Source of the DNA: DATFMP01 sp035266845
GTDB taxonomy: Bacteria > SAR324 > JACQKK01
Assembly: GCA_035266845.1 (NCBI GenBank)
Contig: DATFMP010000090.1
Location: forward strand, 1-64,000
Direction of reading: 5' to 3'
DNA length: 64,000 bases
Part shown: one piece after another, positions 34,851-45,104 of the stretch
How the letters are laid out: every line of letters starts with the position of its first letter
Numbering within the stretch: position 1 is the stretch's first letter
Notes under the pieces: model-generated
Seen by the model: the letters and a program-made list of their open reading frames with translations, nothing else
Databases searched by the model: none
Told to the model about the DNA's origin: nothing
Made by a program: the position numbers and the translations under genes

Positions 34851-34895
34851 CCGCCCCCGACCGCTTCACCCGCTCCCCTACCCGCACCGTCTGGC

Positions 34896-36152
34896 ATGGC
34901 CGAAGAAACGCTCCTGCTCCTCAAGAACATCCGCACCCCGGGCTACACGGGCGACCTGGCCGCGTATCAGAAGGCGGGTGGCTCCAAGGCCTGGGAGAAG
35001 GTGCTGAAGTCCATGAAGCCCGCCGAGGTGATCGAGGTCTTGAAGGCCTCGGGCCTGCGGGGCCGCGGAGGCGCTGGTTTTCCCTGCGGCATGAAGTGGA
35101 GCTTCATGCCTCCGCCCAGCGACAAGCCGCACTACCTGGTGTGCAACGCGGACGAGAGCGAGCCCGGCACGTTCAAGGACCACCTGATCATGCTGAACGA
35201 CCCCCACGAGTTCCTCGAGGGGATGATGATCGGGTGCTACGCCATGAACAGTCACCATGGCTACATCTACATCCGCGGCGAATCGCAGCACGCCATCAAG
35301 CGCGTGCAACAGGCGATCGACGAGCTCTACAAGGCCAAGCTGCTGGGCAAGAACATCCTGGGCGGCGGGTTCGACCTGCACCTGACCGTGCACCCGGGCG
35401 CCGGCGCATACATCTGCGGCGAGGAGACGGCCATGCTGGACTCGCTGGAAGGCAAGCGCGGCCAGCCGCGCTCCAAGCCGCCCTTTCCGGCCCAGTCCGG
35501 CTTCGACGCCTGCCCGACCACGGTGAACAACGTGGAGACGCTGGCCAACGTGCCCTTCATCCTCAACCAGGGTGCCGAGGCCTTCGCGGCGCTGGGGCCG
35601 GCGAACAACGCGGGCACCCAGTGCGTGTCCATCAGCGGGCACGTGGCCAAGCCGGGCGTGTACGAGGTGGAGATGGGGCACAACCTCAAGTCTCTCATCT
35701 ACGATTATGCGGGCGGTATCCGCGGCGGCAAGAAGCTCAAGGCGGTCATTCCGGGCGGGGCCTCGGCCGGCATCCTGCGGCCCGACGAGATCGATATCCC
35801 CTACGACTTCGACAACCTGATGAAAGCCGGCACGATGCGTGGCTCCGGCGCCATCATGGTCTTCGACGAGGACACGGACGTCGTGCGGCTGGCCGAGCGC
35901 ACCATCCGCTTCTTCAACCACGAGTCCTGCGGCCAGTGCACGCCCTGCCGCGAGGGCACCTTCTGGCTGAAGAATATGGTGCGCCAGTTCATGGACGATG
36001 CGGGGGACGAGGCGCTGGCCAAGCGCATGGAGCGCGCCGCGTTCCAGATCGGCGGCACCACCATCTGTGCGTTCGGCGATGCGGTGAGCGGCCCCATGAT
36101 GGCTTTCGTGCGCAAGTTTCCGGAAGAATTCGCCAAACACTACGCGAGCTGA
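34896..36152 (+). CDS. nuoF: NADH-quinone oxidoreductase subunit F
   Basis: The 418-residue flavoprotein that binds NADH and FMN and carries one [4Fe-4S] cluster. The FMN/NADH glycine-rich region is GLRGRGGAGFPCGMKW, followed by CNADESEPGTFKD and GAYICGEETAMLDSLEGKRG. The cluster is in ESCGQCTPCREGTFW with the fourth Cys in TTICAFGDAV. It begins 45 bases after nuoE and is followed five bases after its stop by nuoG. Length is normal for NuoF. Confidence 0.97.
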   Translation: MAEETLLLLKNIRTPGYTGDLAAYQKAGGSKAWEKVLKSMKPAEVIEVLKASGLRGRGGAGFPCGMKWSFMPPPSDKPHYLVCNADESEPGTFKDHLIMLNDPHEFLEGMMIGCYAMNSHHGYIYIRGESQHAIKRVQQAIDELYKAKLLGKNILGGGFDLHLTVHPGAGAYICGEETAMLDSLEGKRGQPRSKPPFPAQSGFDACPTTVNNVETLANVPFILNQGAEAFAALGPANNAGTQCVSISGHVAKPGVYEVEMGHNLKSLIYDYAGGIRGGKKLKAVIPGGASAGILRPDEIDIPYDFDNLMKAGTMRGSGAIMVFDEDTDVVRLAERTIRFFNHESCGQCTPCREGTFWLKNMVRQFMDDAGDEALAKRMERAAFQIGGTTICAFGDAVSGPMMAFVRKFPEEFAKHYAS

Positions 36153-36157
36153 CGGGC

Positions 36158-37789
36158 ATGCCGATTTTCTATCTGAACGACAAGCCGGTGGAGTTCGAAA
36201 AGGGCGAGACGATCCTCAAGGCCGCCCTGCGCGCCGGCACGGAGATTCCGCACTACTGCTACCACCCGGGGCTCAAGATCACCGCGCAGTGCCGCATGTG
36301 TCTGGTGGAGATCACCGACATGGGCAACGGGCGCGGCATGCCCAAGTTGCAGACCTCGTGCTCCACGCCCGCCGGGGAGAACATGAAGGTCTCCTCCGTC
36401 TCGGAAAAGGCGCACTGGGGCCAGAATCTGGTCAACGAGTTCCTGCTGGTCAACCACCCGCTGGACTGCCCCATCTGCGATCAGGCCGGCGAGTGCGACC
36501 TGCAGAACTACGCGCACCGCTACGGAACCGGGCACTCGGAGATGGCCTACGAGAAGCGCGTCTATGGCTGGCGCAACGTGGGCTCGTTCCTGATGCTGGA
36601 GCGCAACCGCTGCGTGCAGTGCTCCCGCTGCGAGCGCTTCAGCCGCGATATCGTGGGCACGCACGACTTCGGGGCCTTCCTGCGCACGCACGAGCTGACC
36701 TTCGATACCTGGGGAGACAGCGAGATCACGCACAAGTTCCAGGGCAATCTGGCGGACATCTGCCCCGTGGGGGCCATCACCAGCCGCGACTGGCGCTTCA
36801 AGAAGCGCGCGTGGAAGCTGCACAAGACGCCGACCGTGTGCACGGCCTGCTCCACGGGCTGCAACATTACCCTGGAGCACCACGAGAACCGCGTATTCCG
36901 CGTCAAGCCGCGCGAGAACCAGGCGGTCAACCGCTGGTGGATGTGCGACGAGGGGCGCGAGAGCTTCCCGGTGCTCAACAACCGCCGCGAGCGCATCCTG
37001 GAGCCGCAGGCCCGGGTGAAGGGCGAGCTGCAGGCCGCCTCCTGGGATGCCATCGAGAAGGCCGTGGCGCACCGACTGCAGGAGATCGGCGCCAACGGCG
37101 CGCAAGTGCTGGGCCTCACCGATACCCACGCCACCAACGAGGAGCTGTTCGTCTTCAAGCAGCTTTTGAGCGAAGGCTTCGGAAGCGACCAACTGTACTT
37201 CCCCTACCGCCCCGGCACTCAGCAGGAGAAACCGCCGCGGTACCTGGCCGATACCTTCGTCTATTCGCTGATCACAACGGACAAGAGCCCCAACACGGCC
37301 GGTGCCCTCAAGGCGGGCCTGATCGGGGACGAGGACGACAAGCGGCTCAAGGCCGCCCTCAAGGCCGCGCCCAAGGTGGTGTTCATCCTGGGCACGCCCT
37401 TCGTGAACGACGTGGCGGTGCGCGAGGCCGTCTCCCAGGCCGATCTGATCGTGGCCATCGGCACGCTGCACAACCCCTGGGTGGAGTTGGCGGACGTGGT
37501 GCTGCCCGGCCACACCCATGGGGAAAAGGACGGCACGTTCCTCAACAAGGCCGAGCGTCTGCAGCGCATCCGGCCCGCGCTGGATGCGCCGGAAGGCACG
37601 CGGGATCAGGTGGGCATCCTGGCCTCGCTGCTGGCGCTGTTGGGCAAGGAGCCGGCGCCTGCATCCGCCGAGGCGGCCTTCAATGCCATGGGTCAGCAGG
37701 ATGGCCCGTTCAAGGGACTCTCCTGGGAGGCCGTGGGGCCACAAGGGTTGCCCCTGGGCGGCGCCAAGCCGGCCCAGGCCACGGCCTGA
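36158..37789 (+). CDS. nuoG: NADH-quinone oxidoreductase subunit G, short form
   Basis: A 543-residue iron-sulfur subunit carrying electrons from NuoE/F to the membrane arm. The N-terminal ferredoxin-like part has HYCYHPGLKITAQCRMCLVE and a Cys-rich block HPLDCPICDQAGECDLQNYA; the next cluster lies in RNRCVQCSRCERFSRDIVG, then LADICPVGAITS, and a further cluster CTACSTGCNITLEH. The C-terminal molybdopterin-like domain is reduced, making the protein shorter than the 800-900-residue NuoG of many bacteria. It starts at ATG 36158. Confidence 0.95.
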   Translation: MPIFYLNDKPVEFEKGETILKAALRAGTEIPHYCYHPGLKITAQCRMCLVEITDMGNGRGMPKLQTSCSTPAGENMKVSSVSEKAHWGQNLVNEFLLVNHPLDCPICDQAGECDLQNYAHRYGTGHSEMAYEKRVYGWRNVGSFLMLERNRCVQCSRCERFSRDIVGTHDFGAFLRTHELTFDTWGDSEITHKFQGNLADICPVGAITSRDWRFKKRAWKLHKTPTVCTACSTGCNITLEHHENRVFRVKPRENQAVNRWWMCDEGRESFPVLNNRRERILEPQARVKGELQAASWDAIEKAVAHRLQEIGANGAQVLGLTDTHATNEELFVFKQLLSEGFGSDQLYFPYRPGTQQEKPPRYLADTFVYSLITTDKSPNTAGALKAGLIGDEDDKRLKAALKAAPKVVFILGTPFVNDVAVREAVSQADLIVAIGTLHNPWVELADVVLPGHTHGEKDGTFLNKAERLQRIRPALDAPEGTRDQVGILASLLALLGKEPAPASAEAAFNAMGQQDGPFKGLSWEAVGPQGLPLGGAKPAQATA

Positions 37790-37864
37790 ACCAATCGCAA
37801 GAGGAGCGCGGAGGCACCCGCCGGCCGGCCACACGGGCCGGTCACCCGCAGCCACGCAAGAGGC

Positions 37865-38403
<539 letters not shown>

Positions 38404-38407
<4 letters not shown>

Positions 38408-38706
38408 TTCCCGTCTCCCACGTGCTCTCGCTGAGCGCGATCCTGTTCACCATCGGCGTGACGGGCGTCATTATCCGCCGCAACGCCATTGTGGTGTTCA
38501 TGTGCATCGAGTTGATGCTCAACGCGGTGAACCTGGCCTTCATCGGTTTTGCCTACGGCATGCACTCCATGGTCGGCGTGATGTTCGTGTTCTTCGTGCT
38601 GATCGTGGCCGCCGCGGAGGCGGTGGTGGGGCTGTCCATCATGCTGGCCATCTTCCGCAACAAGGGCACGCTGAACGTGGACGAGATCAACCTGCTGCGC
38701 TGGTGA
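38404..38706 (+). CDS. nuoK: NADH-quinone oxidoreductase subunit K
   Basis: A 100-residue MrpC-like membrane subunit with three transmembrane helices. It carries the conserved glutamates: one in FMCIELMLNAVNLAF and the second in AAAEAVVGLSIMLAIFR. It overlaps nuoJ by four bases (ATGA), indicating coupling. A 158-base gap separates it from nuoL, larger than other spacings in the cluster; nothing gene-like is seen in it. Confidence 0.95.
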
Positions 38707-38864
38707 CCGGCGCGGCCACAACGGATCCACGGATTGCGCAAATGGCACGGACTCCGAAGCATCCCAGCGCGAGTCGGGAGGCGCATCGGGCCGACAGTGA
38801 AGTAGGACGCGGTGCCATCTGCGAAATCGGTGGCTAAGCAGTTGCAGTCAAGCGATCGGATGAG

Positions 38865-40799
38865 ATGAGCGACTACCTCTGGCTGATACCGGCGCTGCCC
38901 CTGGCGGGCTTCCTGCTCAACGGGTTGCTGGGCCGCCCCCTGGGCAAGGTCTTCACCTCGCTGGTGGGTCCCGGCGCCATCGGCGCGGCCTTCGTGCTGT
39001 CCCTGCTGGCGTTCCTGCAGATGCTGGACGCGCCGCACCAGACCCTCACGCAGCACGCCTACGACTGGATCGCCGCGGGCCCCTTCCACGTCTCCGTGGG
39101 CTTCACGGTGGACCGCCTGTCCGGCCTGTACATTCTGATCGTTACCGGGGTGGGCTTCCTGATCCACCTGTACTCGGTGGGCTACATGGGCGACGAGGAG
39201 GAGTACGCCTACTGGCGCTTCTTCTCGTATCTGAACCTGTTTGTGTTCTTCATGCTGCTCCTGGTGCTGGGCAGCAGCCTGCTGCTGCTGTTCGTGGGCT
39301 GGGAGGGCGTGGGCCTGTGCTCCTACCTGCTGATCGGCTACTACTTCAAGCGCGATTCCGCGGCCAAGGCGGCCAAGAAGGCCTTCGTCGTCAACCGCAT
39401 CGGGGACTTCGGCTACATCGTCGCCACGCTGCTGATCTTCACCACCTTCGGCACGCTGGACATCGCCACCGTGACTGGCACGGCCGCCAGCAAGCTGGCC
39501 GTGGGCGGGCCGCTCGTGACGGGGATCACCCTATTGGTGTTCCTGGCCTGCACGGGCAAAAGCGCGCAGCTTCCGCTGTACGTGTGGCTGCCTGACGCCA
39601 TGGAAGGTCCCACCCCCGTCTCCGCGCTGATCCACGCCGCGACCATGGTGACGGCAGGGCTCTATGTGGTGGCGCGGCTGAGCGCGCTGTTCGTGCTGGC
39701 GCCCACCACCATGGCGGTGATCGCCATCGTCGGTGCGGCCACGGCCTTCTTCGCCGCGACCATGGGCATGGCGCAGAACGACATCAAGCGCGTGCTGGCC
39801 TATTCCACCGTGAGCCAGCTCGGCTACATGTTCATGGCCATGGGCGTGGGCGCGTTCATGGTGGGGATCTTCCACGTGATGACCCACGCCTTCTTCAAGG
39901 CGCTGCTCTTCCTCTGCTCGGGCTCCGTGATCCACGCGATGCACCACGAGCAGGACATGCAGAAGATGGGCGGGCTGATCAAGAAGATGCCCATCACAGG
40001 CTGGACCTACATCATCGGTTCGCTGGCCATCAGCGGCTTCCCCCTGGTCTTCGCCGGGTTCTACTCCAAGGACGCGATCCTGTGGGAATCTTTCGCCTCG
40101 CCTATTGGCGGGACGTGGCTATGGGTGGTGGGGGCCGTGACGGCCGTGCTGACGGCGTTCTACATGTTCCGCTCGGTGGGCCTCACGTTCTTCGGCAAGA
40201 GCCGGGTCGATCCGCACATCGAGCACCACGTGCACGAGTCGCCCTGGACGATGACCGTGCCGCTGATGGTGCTGGGCGGGCTGGCCATCGTGGGCGGCTG
40301 GGTGGGCATTCCCCACCTGCTGGGCGGGCCGGTGCACCTGCCCAACGTGCTGGAGCACTACTTCGACGGGTTCTTCGCCACCATCCCGGCGGCCGCCGCG
40401 GAGCACTACCCGGAGAGCACCGAATGGCTGCTGATGGCCGTGACGACCATCGGCGCGCTGGCCGGCATGTACTTCGCCTACCAACTGTTCTCGCGCTACC
40501 TGGCCAAGGCCGCGCAGTGGCGCGATGCCGTGCGGCCGGTATACGAGCTGCTGGCGCATAAATACTGGATCGACGAGCTGTACGAGGCCGTGATCATTAA
40601 GCCTATCCGCTGGTTCTCCGAGACGGTGCTGTGGAAGATCGTGGATGTGCGCCTCATCGACGGGCTGGTCAACGGCGTGGCCGCCAGCGCCCGCAACCTG
40701 GGCGGCGCCCTGCGCCTGACGCAGAACGGCATCATCGAAAACTATGCGGTCGGCATCGCCGTGGGGGCCGTGCTGATCTTCTGGTGGCTGCTGTTCTAG
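38865..40799 (+). CDS. nuoL: NADH-quinone oxidoreductase subunit L
   Basis: A 644-residue antiporter-like proton-pumping subunit. Conserved elements: LFVGWEGVGLCSYLLIGYYF (Glu on the proton path), KKAFVVNRIGDFGYI, KSAQLPLYVWLPDAMEGPTP (Lys), HAATMVTAGLYVVAR and the Lys in AFFKALLFLCSGSVIHAMHH. The C-terminal lateral helix region is present but short. Start ATG 38865 fits the family. Confidence 0.97.
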   Translation: MSDYLWLIPALPLAGFLLNGLLGRPLGKVFTSLVGPGAIGAAFVLSLLAFLQMLDAPHQTLTQHAYDWIAAGPFHVSVGFTVDRLSGLYILIVTGVGFLIHLYSVGYMGDEEEYAYWRFFSYLNLFVFFMLLLVLGSSLLLLFVGWEGVGLCSYLLIGYYFKRDSAAKAAKKAFVVNRIGDFGYIVATLLIFTTFGTLDIATVTGTAASKLAVGGPLVTGITLLVFLACTGKSAQLPLYVWLPDAMEGPTPVSALIHAATMVTAGLYVVARLSALFVLAPTTMAVIAIVGAATAFFAATMGMAQNDIKRVLAYSTVSQLGYMFMAMGVGAFMVGIFHVMTHAFFKALLFLCSGSVIHAMHHEQDMQKMGGLIKKMPITGWTYIIGSLAISGFPLVFAGFYSKDAILWESFASPIGGTWLWVVGAVTAVLTAFYMFRSVGLTFFGKSRVDPHIEHHVHESPWTMTVPLMVLGGLAIVGGWVGIPHLLGGPVHLPNVLEHYFDGFFATIPAAAAEHYPESTEWLLMAVTTIGALAGMYFAYQLFSRYLAKAAQWRDAVRPVYELLAHKYWIDELYEAVIIKPIRWFSETVLWKIVDVRLIDGLVNGVAASARNLGGALRLTQNGIIENYAVGIAVGAVLIFWWLLF

Positions 40800-40855
40800 C
40801 TGCACAGAGCCACCGCGCCACCCGGCTGCAACGCCTAGCGGACTGACGACGAGCA

Positions 40856-42433
40856 ATGACCATTCTGGGCCTTCCCATCCTGTCCCTGATCATCTTCTTT
40901 CCGATGGTCGGCGTGCTGCTGCTGCTGTTCGTCGACCGCAACTCGGATGAGCTGGCCAAATGGATCGCCCTCGCGGTCAGCGCGGCGACGTTCCTCATCT
41001 CCCTGCCCCTGTACTGGGCCTTCGATGCCAACGAGACGGCGTTCCAGTTCGTGGAGAACGTCTCGTGGATTCCCGCCTGGGGCGTGCGCTACCACCTGGG
41101 GCTGGATGGCATCACGCTCTTTCTGGTGTTGCTGACCACGCTGCTGAGCGTGGTGGCGGTGGCGGGCACTTGGCGGCAGGTAGAGCACCACGCGCGCGAG
41201 TTCATGATCAGCCTGCTGCTGCTGGAAGTGGGCATGACGGGCGTGTTCGTGTCGCTGGACGTGTTCCTGTTCTTCGTGTTCTGGGAGGTGATGCTGTTCC
41301 CCATGTACTTCCTGATCGGGGTCTGGGGCAGCGAGCGGCGCCTGTATGCCGCCATCAAGTTCGTCGTGTACACCATGACGGCCTCGGCCCTGATGCTGGT
41401 GGCCATTCTGGCGCTCTACTTCTATAACTACCGCGCTACCGGCCAGTTCAGCTTCAACATTGAGGACTGGTACCGGCTTAGCATCGGCCTGCCGGCCCAA
41501 TACTGGCTGTTTGCCGCGTTCGCGTTGGCCTTCGCCGTGAAGGTGCCCATGTGGCCCTTCCACACCTGGCTGCCGGATGCGCACGTGGAGGCGCCCACGG
41601 CCGGCTCGGTGATCCTGGCGGGCGTGTTGCTGAAGATGGGCACGTATGGCTTCCTGCGCTTCGCCATGCCGCTGTTCCCGCAGGCTACGCAGGCGTTCCT
41701 GCCGTGGCTGATCGGGCTCTCCGTGGTGGGTATCCTGTACGGCGCCCTGGTGTGCATGGTGCAGCCGGACATGAAGAAGCTGGTGGCCTACTCCTCCGTC
41801 TCGCACCTGGGCTTCGTGATGCTGGGCCTGTTCGCGCTCAACCAGGAGGGCGTGCAGGGCAGCGTGCTGCAGATGCTCAACCACGGCATCAGCACCGGCG
41901 GCCTGTTCCTCGTGGTGGGGATGATCTACGAGCGGCGGCACACCAAGGCCATCGCAGAGTTCGGCGGCCTGATGCGCGTGATGCCTATTTACGCCACGCT
42001 CTTCCTCATCATCGTGCTGTCCTCAATCGGCCTGCCCAGCCTCAACGGCTTCGTGGGCGAGTACCTGATCCTCATCGGCGCCTTCCAGGTCAGCCCCGTC
42101 GCAGCCATCCTGGCGGCCTCGGCGGTGATCCTGGCCGCGGTCTACCTGCTGTGGATGTTCCAGCGCGTGTTCTTCGGCGAGGTCACCAACAAGAAGAACG
42201 AGGCCGTGGCCGACCTGAACTGGCGCGAGGTGGCCGTGCTGGCTCCGCTGATCCTTTTCATCGTGTGGATCGGCGTATTTCCGCGGCCGTTCCTGAGCAA
42301 GATGGAAACCTCCGTCGGCCACTTCATTCAGATGGTCCACACCGAGCCCTCGGCGCGGGCGGCCCTGCTTGAGCCGCACCGGGTGGCGGATGAAGGCGGC
42401 TCCGACGTGTCCATTGCCCTGAAGACCCAATGA
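40856..42433 (+). CDS. nuoM: NADH-quinone oxidoreductase subunit M
   Basis: A 525-residue antiporter-like membrane subunit. Landmark motifs: LGLDGITLFLVLLTTLL, FWEVMLFPMYFLIGVWG (conserved Glu), AFAVKVPMWPFHTWLPDAH (Lys), VEAPTAGSVILAGVLLKMG, and NHGISTGGLFLVVGMIYER. It starts 56 bases after nuoL and overlaps nuoN by four bases (ATGA). Confidence 0.97.
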   Translation: MTILGLPILSLIIFFPMVGVLLLLFVDRNSDELAKWIALAVSAATFLISLPLYWAFDANETAFQFVENVSWIPAWGVRYHLGLDGITLFLVLLTTLLSVVAVAGTWRQVEHHAREFMISLLLLEVGMTGVFVSLDVFLFFVFWEVMLFPMYFLIGVWGSERRLYAAIKFVVYTMTASALMLVAILALYFYNYRATGQFSFNIEDWYRLSIGLPAQYWLFAAFALAFAVKVPMWPFHTWLPDAHVEAPTAGSVILAGVLLKMGTYGFLRFAMPLFPQATQAFLPWLIGLSVVGILYGALVCMVQPDMKKLVAYSSVSHLGFVMLGLFALNQEGVQGSVLQMLNHGISTGGLFLVVGMIYERRHTKAIAEFGGLMRVMPIYATLFLIIVLSSIGLPSLNGFVGEYLILIGAFQVSPVAAILAASAVILAAVYLLWMFQRVFFGEVTNKKNEAVADLNWREVAVLAPLILFIVWIGVFPRPFLSKMETSVGHFIQMVHTEPSARAALLEPHRVADEGGSDVSIALKTQ

Positions 42434-43899
42434 CCAACTTCCTCACCACGGCCGACTTCCTGACCATCCTCCCTGAGACGATCGTCTTTGTGATGGGGAT
42501 GGTGGTGATCCTGTTCGACCTGTTCGGGCGGGGCCGCGGCACGCGCAACCTGGCCTACCTGAGCCTGCTCACGCTGGCCGTGACCGGCTACGCCTGCGTT
42601 TCCCTGTATGGCCAGGGGCTGACGGGCTTCCGCGGCACGGTGGTGGCGGACGAGTTCGCCATTGCCTTCCAGGCGATCTTCCTAATCGTCGCCGCGATGG
42701 TGGTGCTGATCTCGATCCGCTACCTGGAGGCGCAGGAGCTGCCCTTCGGCGAGTACTACGCGCTGCTGCTCTTCGCCACGGGCGGGGCCATGCTGATGGC
42801 CTCCAGCCGCGACCTGCTGCTGATCTTCATCGGCCTGGAGATTCTCTCCATCTCCAGCTACATCCTCTGCGGGATGATTCAGGGCGATCTGCGGTCGAAC
42901 GAATCGGCGATGAAGTACTTCCTGCTGGGTGCATTCGCCACGGGCTTCCTGCTCTACGGCATCGTGATGCTCTACGGCGCCACGGGCTCCACGCAGCTGG
43001 GCGACATCGCCAGCGCGCTGACCCAGCGAGAGGTGTACACCAACCCGTACATCTGGTTCGGGCTGGGCTTCCTGCTGGTGGGCTTCGGGTTCAAGACGGC
43101 CCTGGTGCCCTTCCACATGTGGACACCGGACGTGTACGAGGGCGCGCCCACGGCCATCACGGCGTTCCTGTCCACCGGGCCCAAGGCCGCGGGCTTCGCG
43201 GCGCTGGTGCGCATCCTGATGGAAGCCCTGAGCGCTACGCACACGCAGTGGGTGCCCGTGCTGTGGGTCGTCGCCGCGCTGACCATGACCGTGGGCAACG
43301 TGCTGGCGCTGCAGCAGGACAACATCAAGCGCATGCTGGCCTACTCCTCCATCGCCCATGCGGGGTACATACTGGTGGCGCTGGTGGTGGGCGGCAAGGA
43401 CGGCCTGTCGGCCATCGTGTTCTACAGCCTCGCCTACACTTTCATGAACATCGGGGCTTTCGCCATCGTGATCCTGGCCTCCGAGCAGGGGCACGAGCGC
43501 GTGACCTTCTCGGATTACGCGGGCTATGGCTACGTGGAGCCCGTGCTGGGCCTGTGCATGTTCGTGTTCATGCTCTCCCTGGCGGGTATTCCGCTGACGG
43601 CGGGCTTTGCGGGCAAGTTCCAGATCTTCAAGTCCGCCATCGAGCAGGGCTTCGTGTGGCTCACCGTAATCGGCGTGCTGAACAGCGTGGTGTCCATCTA
43701 CTACTACCTGCGTATGGTGGTGGTGATGTACATGCAGCGCCCCACCGCCACCAGCCTGCAGCATCGGGCCACGGTCTCCGTGCCACTCTACGTGGCCATC
43801 GCCGCGGCGCTGGCGGGCGTGCTCTACCTGGGCGTGTTCCCCTCGGATCTGCTGCACTTCTCCCTGCAGTCCGTCTCCATGCTCATCGCCGGGCGGTAG
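42430..43899 (+). CDS. nuoN: NADH-quinone oxidoreductase subunit N
   Basis: A 489-residue antiporter-like subunit, last of the cluster. Seen: FIGLEILSISSYILCGM (conserved Glu), KYFLLGAFATGFLLYG, FGFKTALVPFHMWTPDVYEG, APTAITAFLSTGPKAAGFA and the Lys-containing KRMLAYSSIAHAGYIL, then SLAGIPLTAGFAGKFQIF. It is followed by a hairpin-rich convergent intergenic region. Confidence 0.97.
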   Translation: MTNFLTTADFLTILPETIVFVMGMVVILFDLFGRGRGTRNLAYLSLLTLAVTGYACVSLYGQGLTGFRGTVVADEFAIAFQAIFLIVAAMVVLISIRYLEAQELPFGEYYALLLFATGGAMLMASSRDLLLIFIGLEILSISSYILCGMIQGDLRSNESAMKYFLLGAFATGFLLYGIVMLYGATGSTQLGDIASALTQREVYTNPYIWFGLGFLLVGFGFKTALVPFHMWTPDVYEGAPTAITAFLSTGPKAAGFAALVRILMEALSATHTQWVPVLWVVAALTMTVGNVLALQQDNIKRMLAYSSIAHAGYILVALVVGGKDGLSAIVFYSLAYTFMNIGAFAIVILASEQGHERVTFSDYAGYGYVEPVLGLCMFVFMLSLAGIPLTAGFAGKFQIFKSAIEQGFVWLTVIGVLNSVVSIYYYLRMVVVMYMQRPTATSLQHRATVSVPLYVAIAAALAGVLYLGVFPSDLLHFSLQSVSMLIAGR

Positions 43900-43917
43900 G
43901 TTCCTGAGAAGCACGTG

Positions 43918-44043
43918 GTGGGGGCTTTGCCCCCACGCACGCTCCTCCAGACAGCTTCCTCGGGCGCTTGTAAGTACCGGAGGGCCCCTGTGTGCCCACT
44001 CCCTTCTACGTATTTAGGGGGGTCGGGGGAATGGTTTCCCCCG
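43918..44043. terminator. Paired hairpins between convergent nuoN and the MBL gene
   Basis: GTGGGGGC-TTT-GCCCCCAC (43918-43936) and CGGGGGAA-TGGT-TTCCCCCG (44024-44043) are both perfect 8-bp stems. The first resembles the GGGGCGAAGCCCCC module of the dispersed repeat. They are placed for bidirectional termination. Confidence 0.55.
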
Positions 44044-44070
44044 AAATCGCTGTTCTGGTGGTGCCCACGG

Positions 44071-45069
44071 TCAGAACGTGAAGCGCTTGCCCACGGCGCC
44101 GGGCACCACGCGGTCCGCGCCGAAGGCGTTGACCAGGGCGGTGAGCGCGCGCCAGCCCGTGCAGTGGGAGGGGGCGATCCAGCGCGGGTCGAGCTTCGCG
44201 AGGTCGCGCACGGTTTCGGCGATGATGGGCTCCACGGCCGCGCCGGAAAGGTGGAAGCCGCCCATCACGGAGTAGAGCGGGAGCTGCGGGAAGCGCTTGC
44301 GGGCTTCCGTGACCACGTTGACGATGCCCGCATGGGAGCAGGCGGAGAAGACCATCAGCCCCTTGTCCTCCACGTGCACGGCCAGGAAGCGCTCGTCCAT
44401 GATCCAGGGGTCGGGCTCCCAGCCGCTGCCATCCACGGTGCGCCGCACGTGGGGCGGCAGGCCCTTCTCGTAGGGCGTCACCCGCGGAATTTCCCCGCTC
44501 ACGAAGAAGCGGTCGTCCAGCACCGTCTGTGGCTCCGCGCTCAGCACGGGCTCGGCTCCCGCCGCCCGGTAATCCTCAGGCTGCGGAATGGGCGACATGG
44601 CCAGGATCTGGCCGCTGGGCAGCTTCTGCCCGCGCTGCCGGAACATGTCCGGGTGCAGGTAACAGGGCAGCGGGCCCTCGGGCCGCGCTTGGCGGATCAG
44701 CCGCAGGGCCTCCAACATACCGCCGGCGTGGTCCCAATGCCCGTGGGAGAGCATGGCCGCCTCCACGGCGCCCATATCGACCCGCAGGTTGGCGCTGTTG
44801 CGCGTTACCGCGTAGGCCTCCGGCCCCGCATCGAAGAGCAGCGTATGGGTGTCACGCCCCACGTGCGCCGTGAGCACCAGGGAGTAGCCGTGATGGGCGC
44901 AGCAGATGGACTCGCCCGTCATGGTCTCCATGCCATTCGCCACGTGGCATTGGCTCTCCGAGCGCACGTGCTCCGGATTGGTGGAGAGATAATCCGTCAC
45001 GTTGTCCACGAGCACCTGCACCTCCAGGCGCTCCACCGGGCGCAGCCGTGCGCTCGCGTCGTCAGACAT
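44071..45069 (-). CDS. Metallo-beta-lactamase-fold hydrolase
   Basis: A 332-residue MBL-fold protein. The metal motif is LSHGHWDHAGGML (H-x-H-x-D-H with an insertion relative to textbook spacing), with further ligands in the FSACSHAGIVNVV block, TLLFDAGPEA strand and the C-terminal APSHCTGWRAL. The N-terminal 30 residues (LEVQVLVDNVTDYLSTN) are typical of the group related to the ribofuranosyl-aminobenzene phosphate synthase-like (MptA-independent) hydrolases in COG1237. The reaction is unknown. ATG 45069 follows GGAG; a longer open frame to 45219 is not credible. Confidence 0.85.
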   Translation of the reverse strand: MSDDASARLRPVERLEVQVLVDNVTDYLSTNPEHVRSESQCHVANGMETMTGESICCAHHGYSLVLTAHVGRDTHTLLFDAGPEAYAVTRNSANLRVDMGAVEAAMLSHGHWDHAGGMLEALRLIRQARPEGPLPCYLHPDMFRQRGQKLPSGQILAMSPIPQPEDYRAAGAEPVLSAEPQTVLDDRFFVSGEIPRVTPYEKGLPPHVRRTVDGSGWEPDPWIMDERFLAVHVEDKGLMVFSACSHAGIVNVVTEARKRFPQLPLYSVMGGFHLSGAAVEPIIAETVRDLAKLDPRWIAPSHCTGWRALTALVNAFGADRVVPGAVGKRFTF

Positions 45070-45104
45070 CGGGTCTCCTTCAGGGGGAAGGGTGGAGGGC
45101 CGCC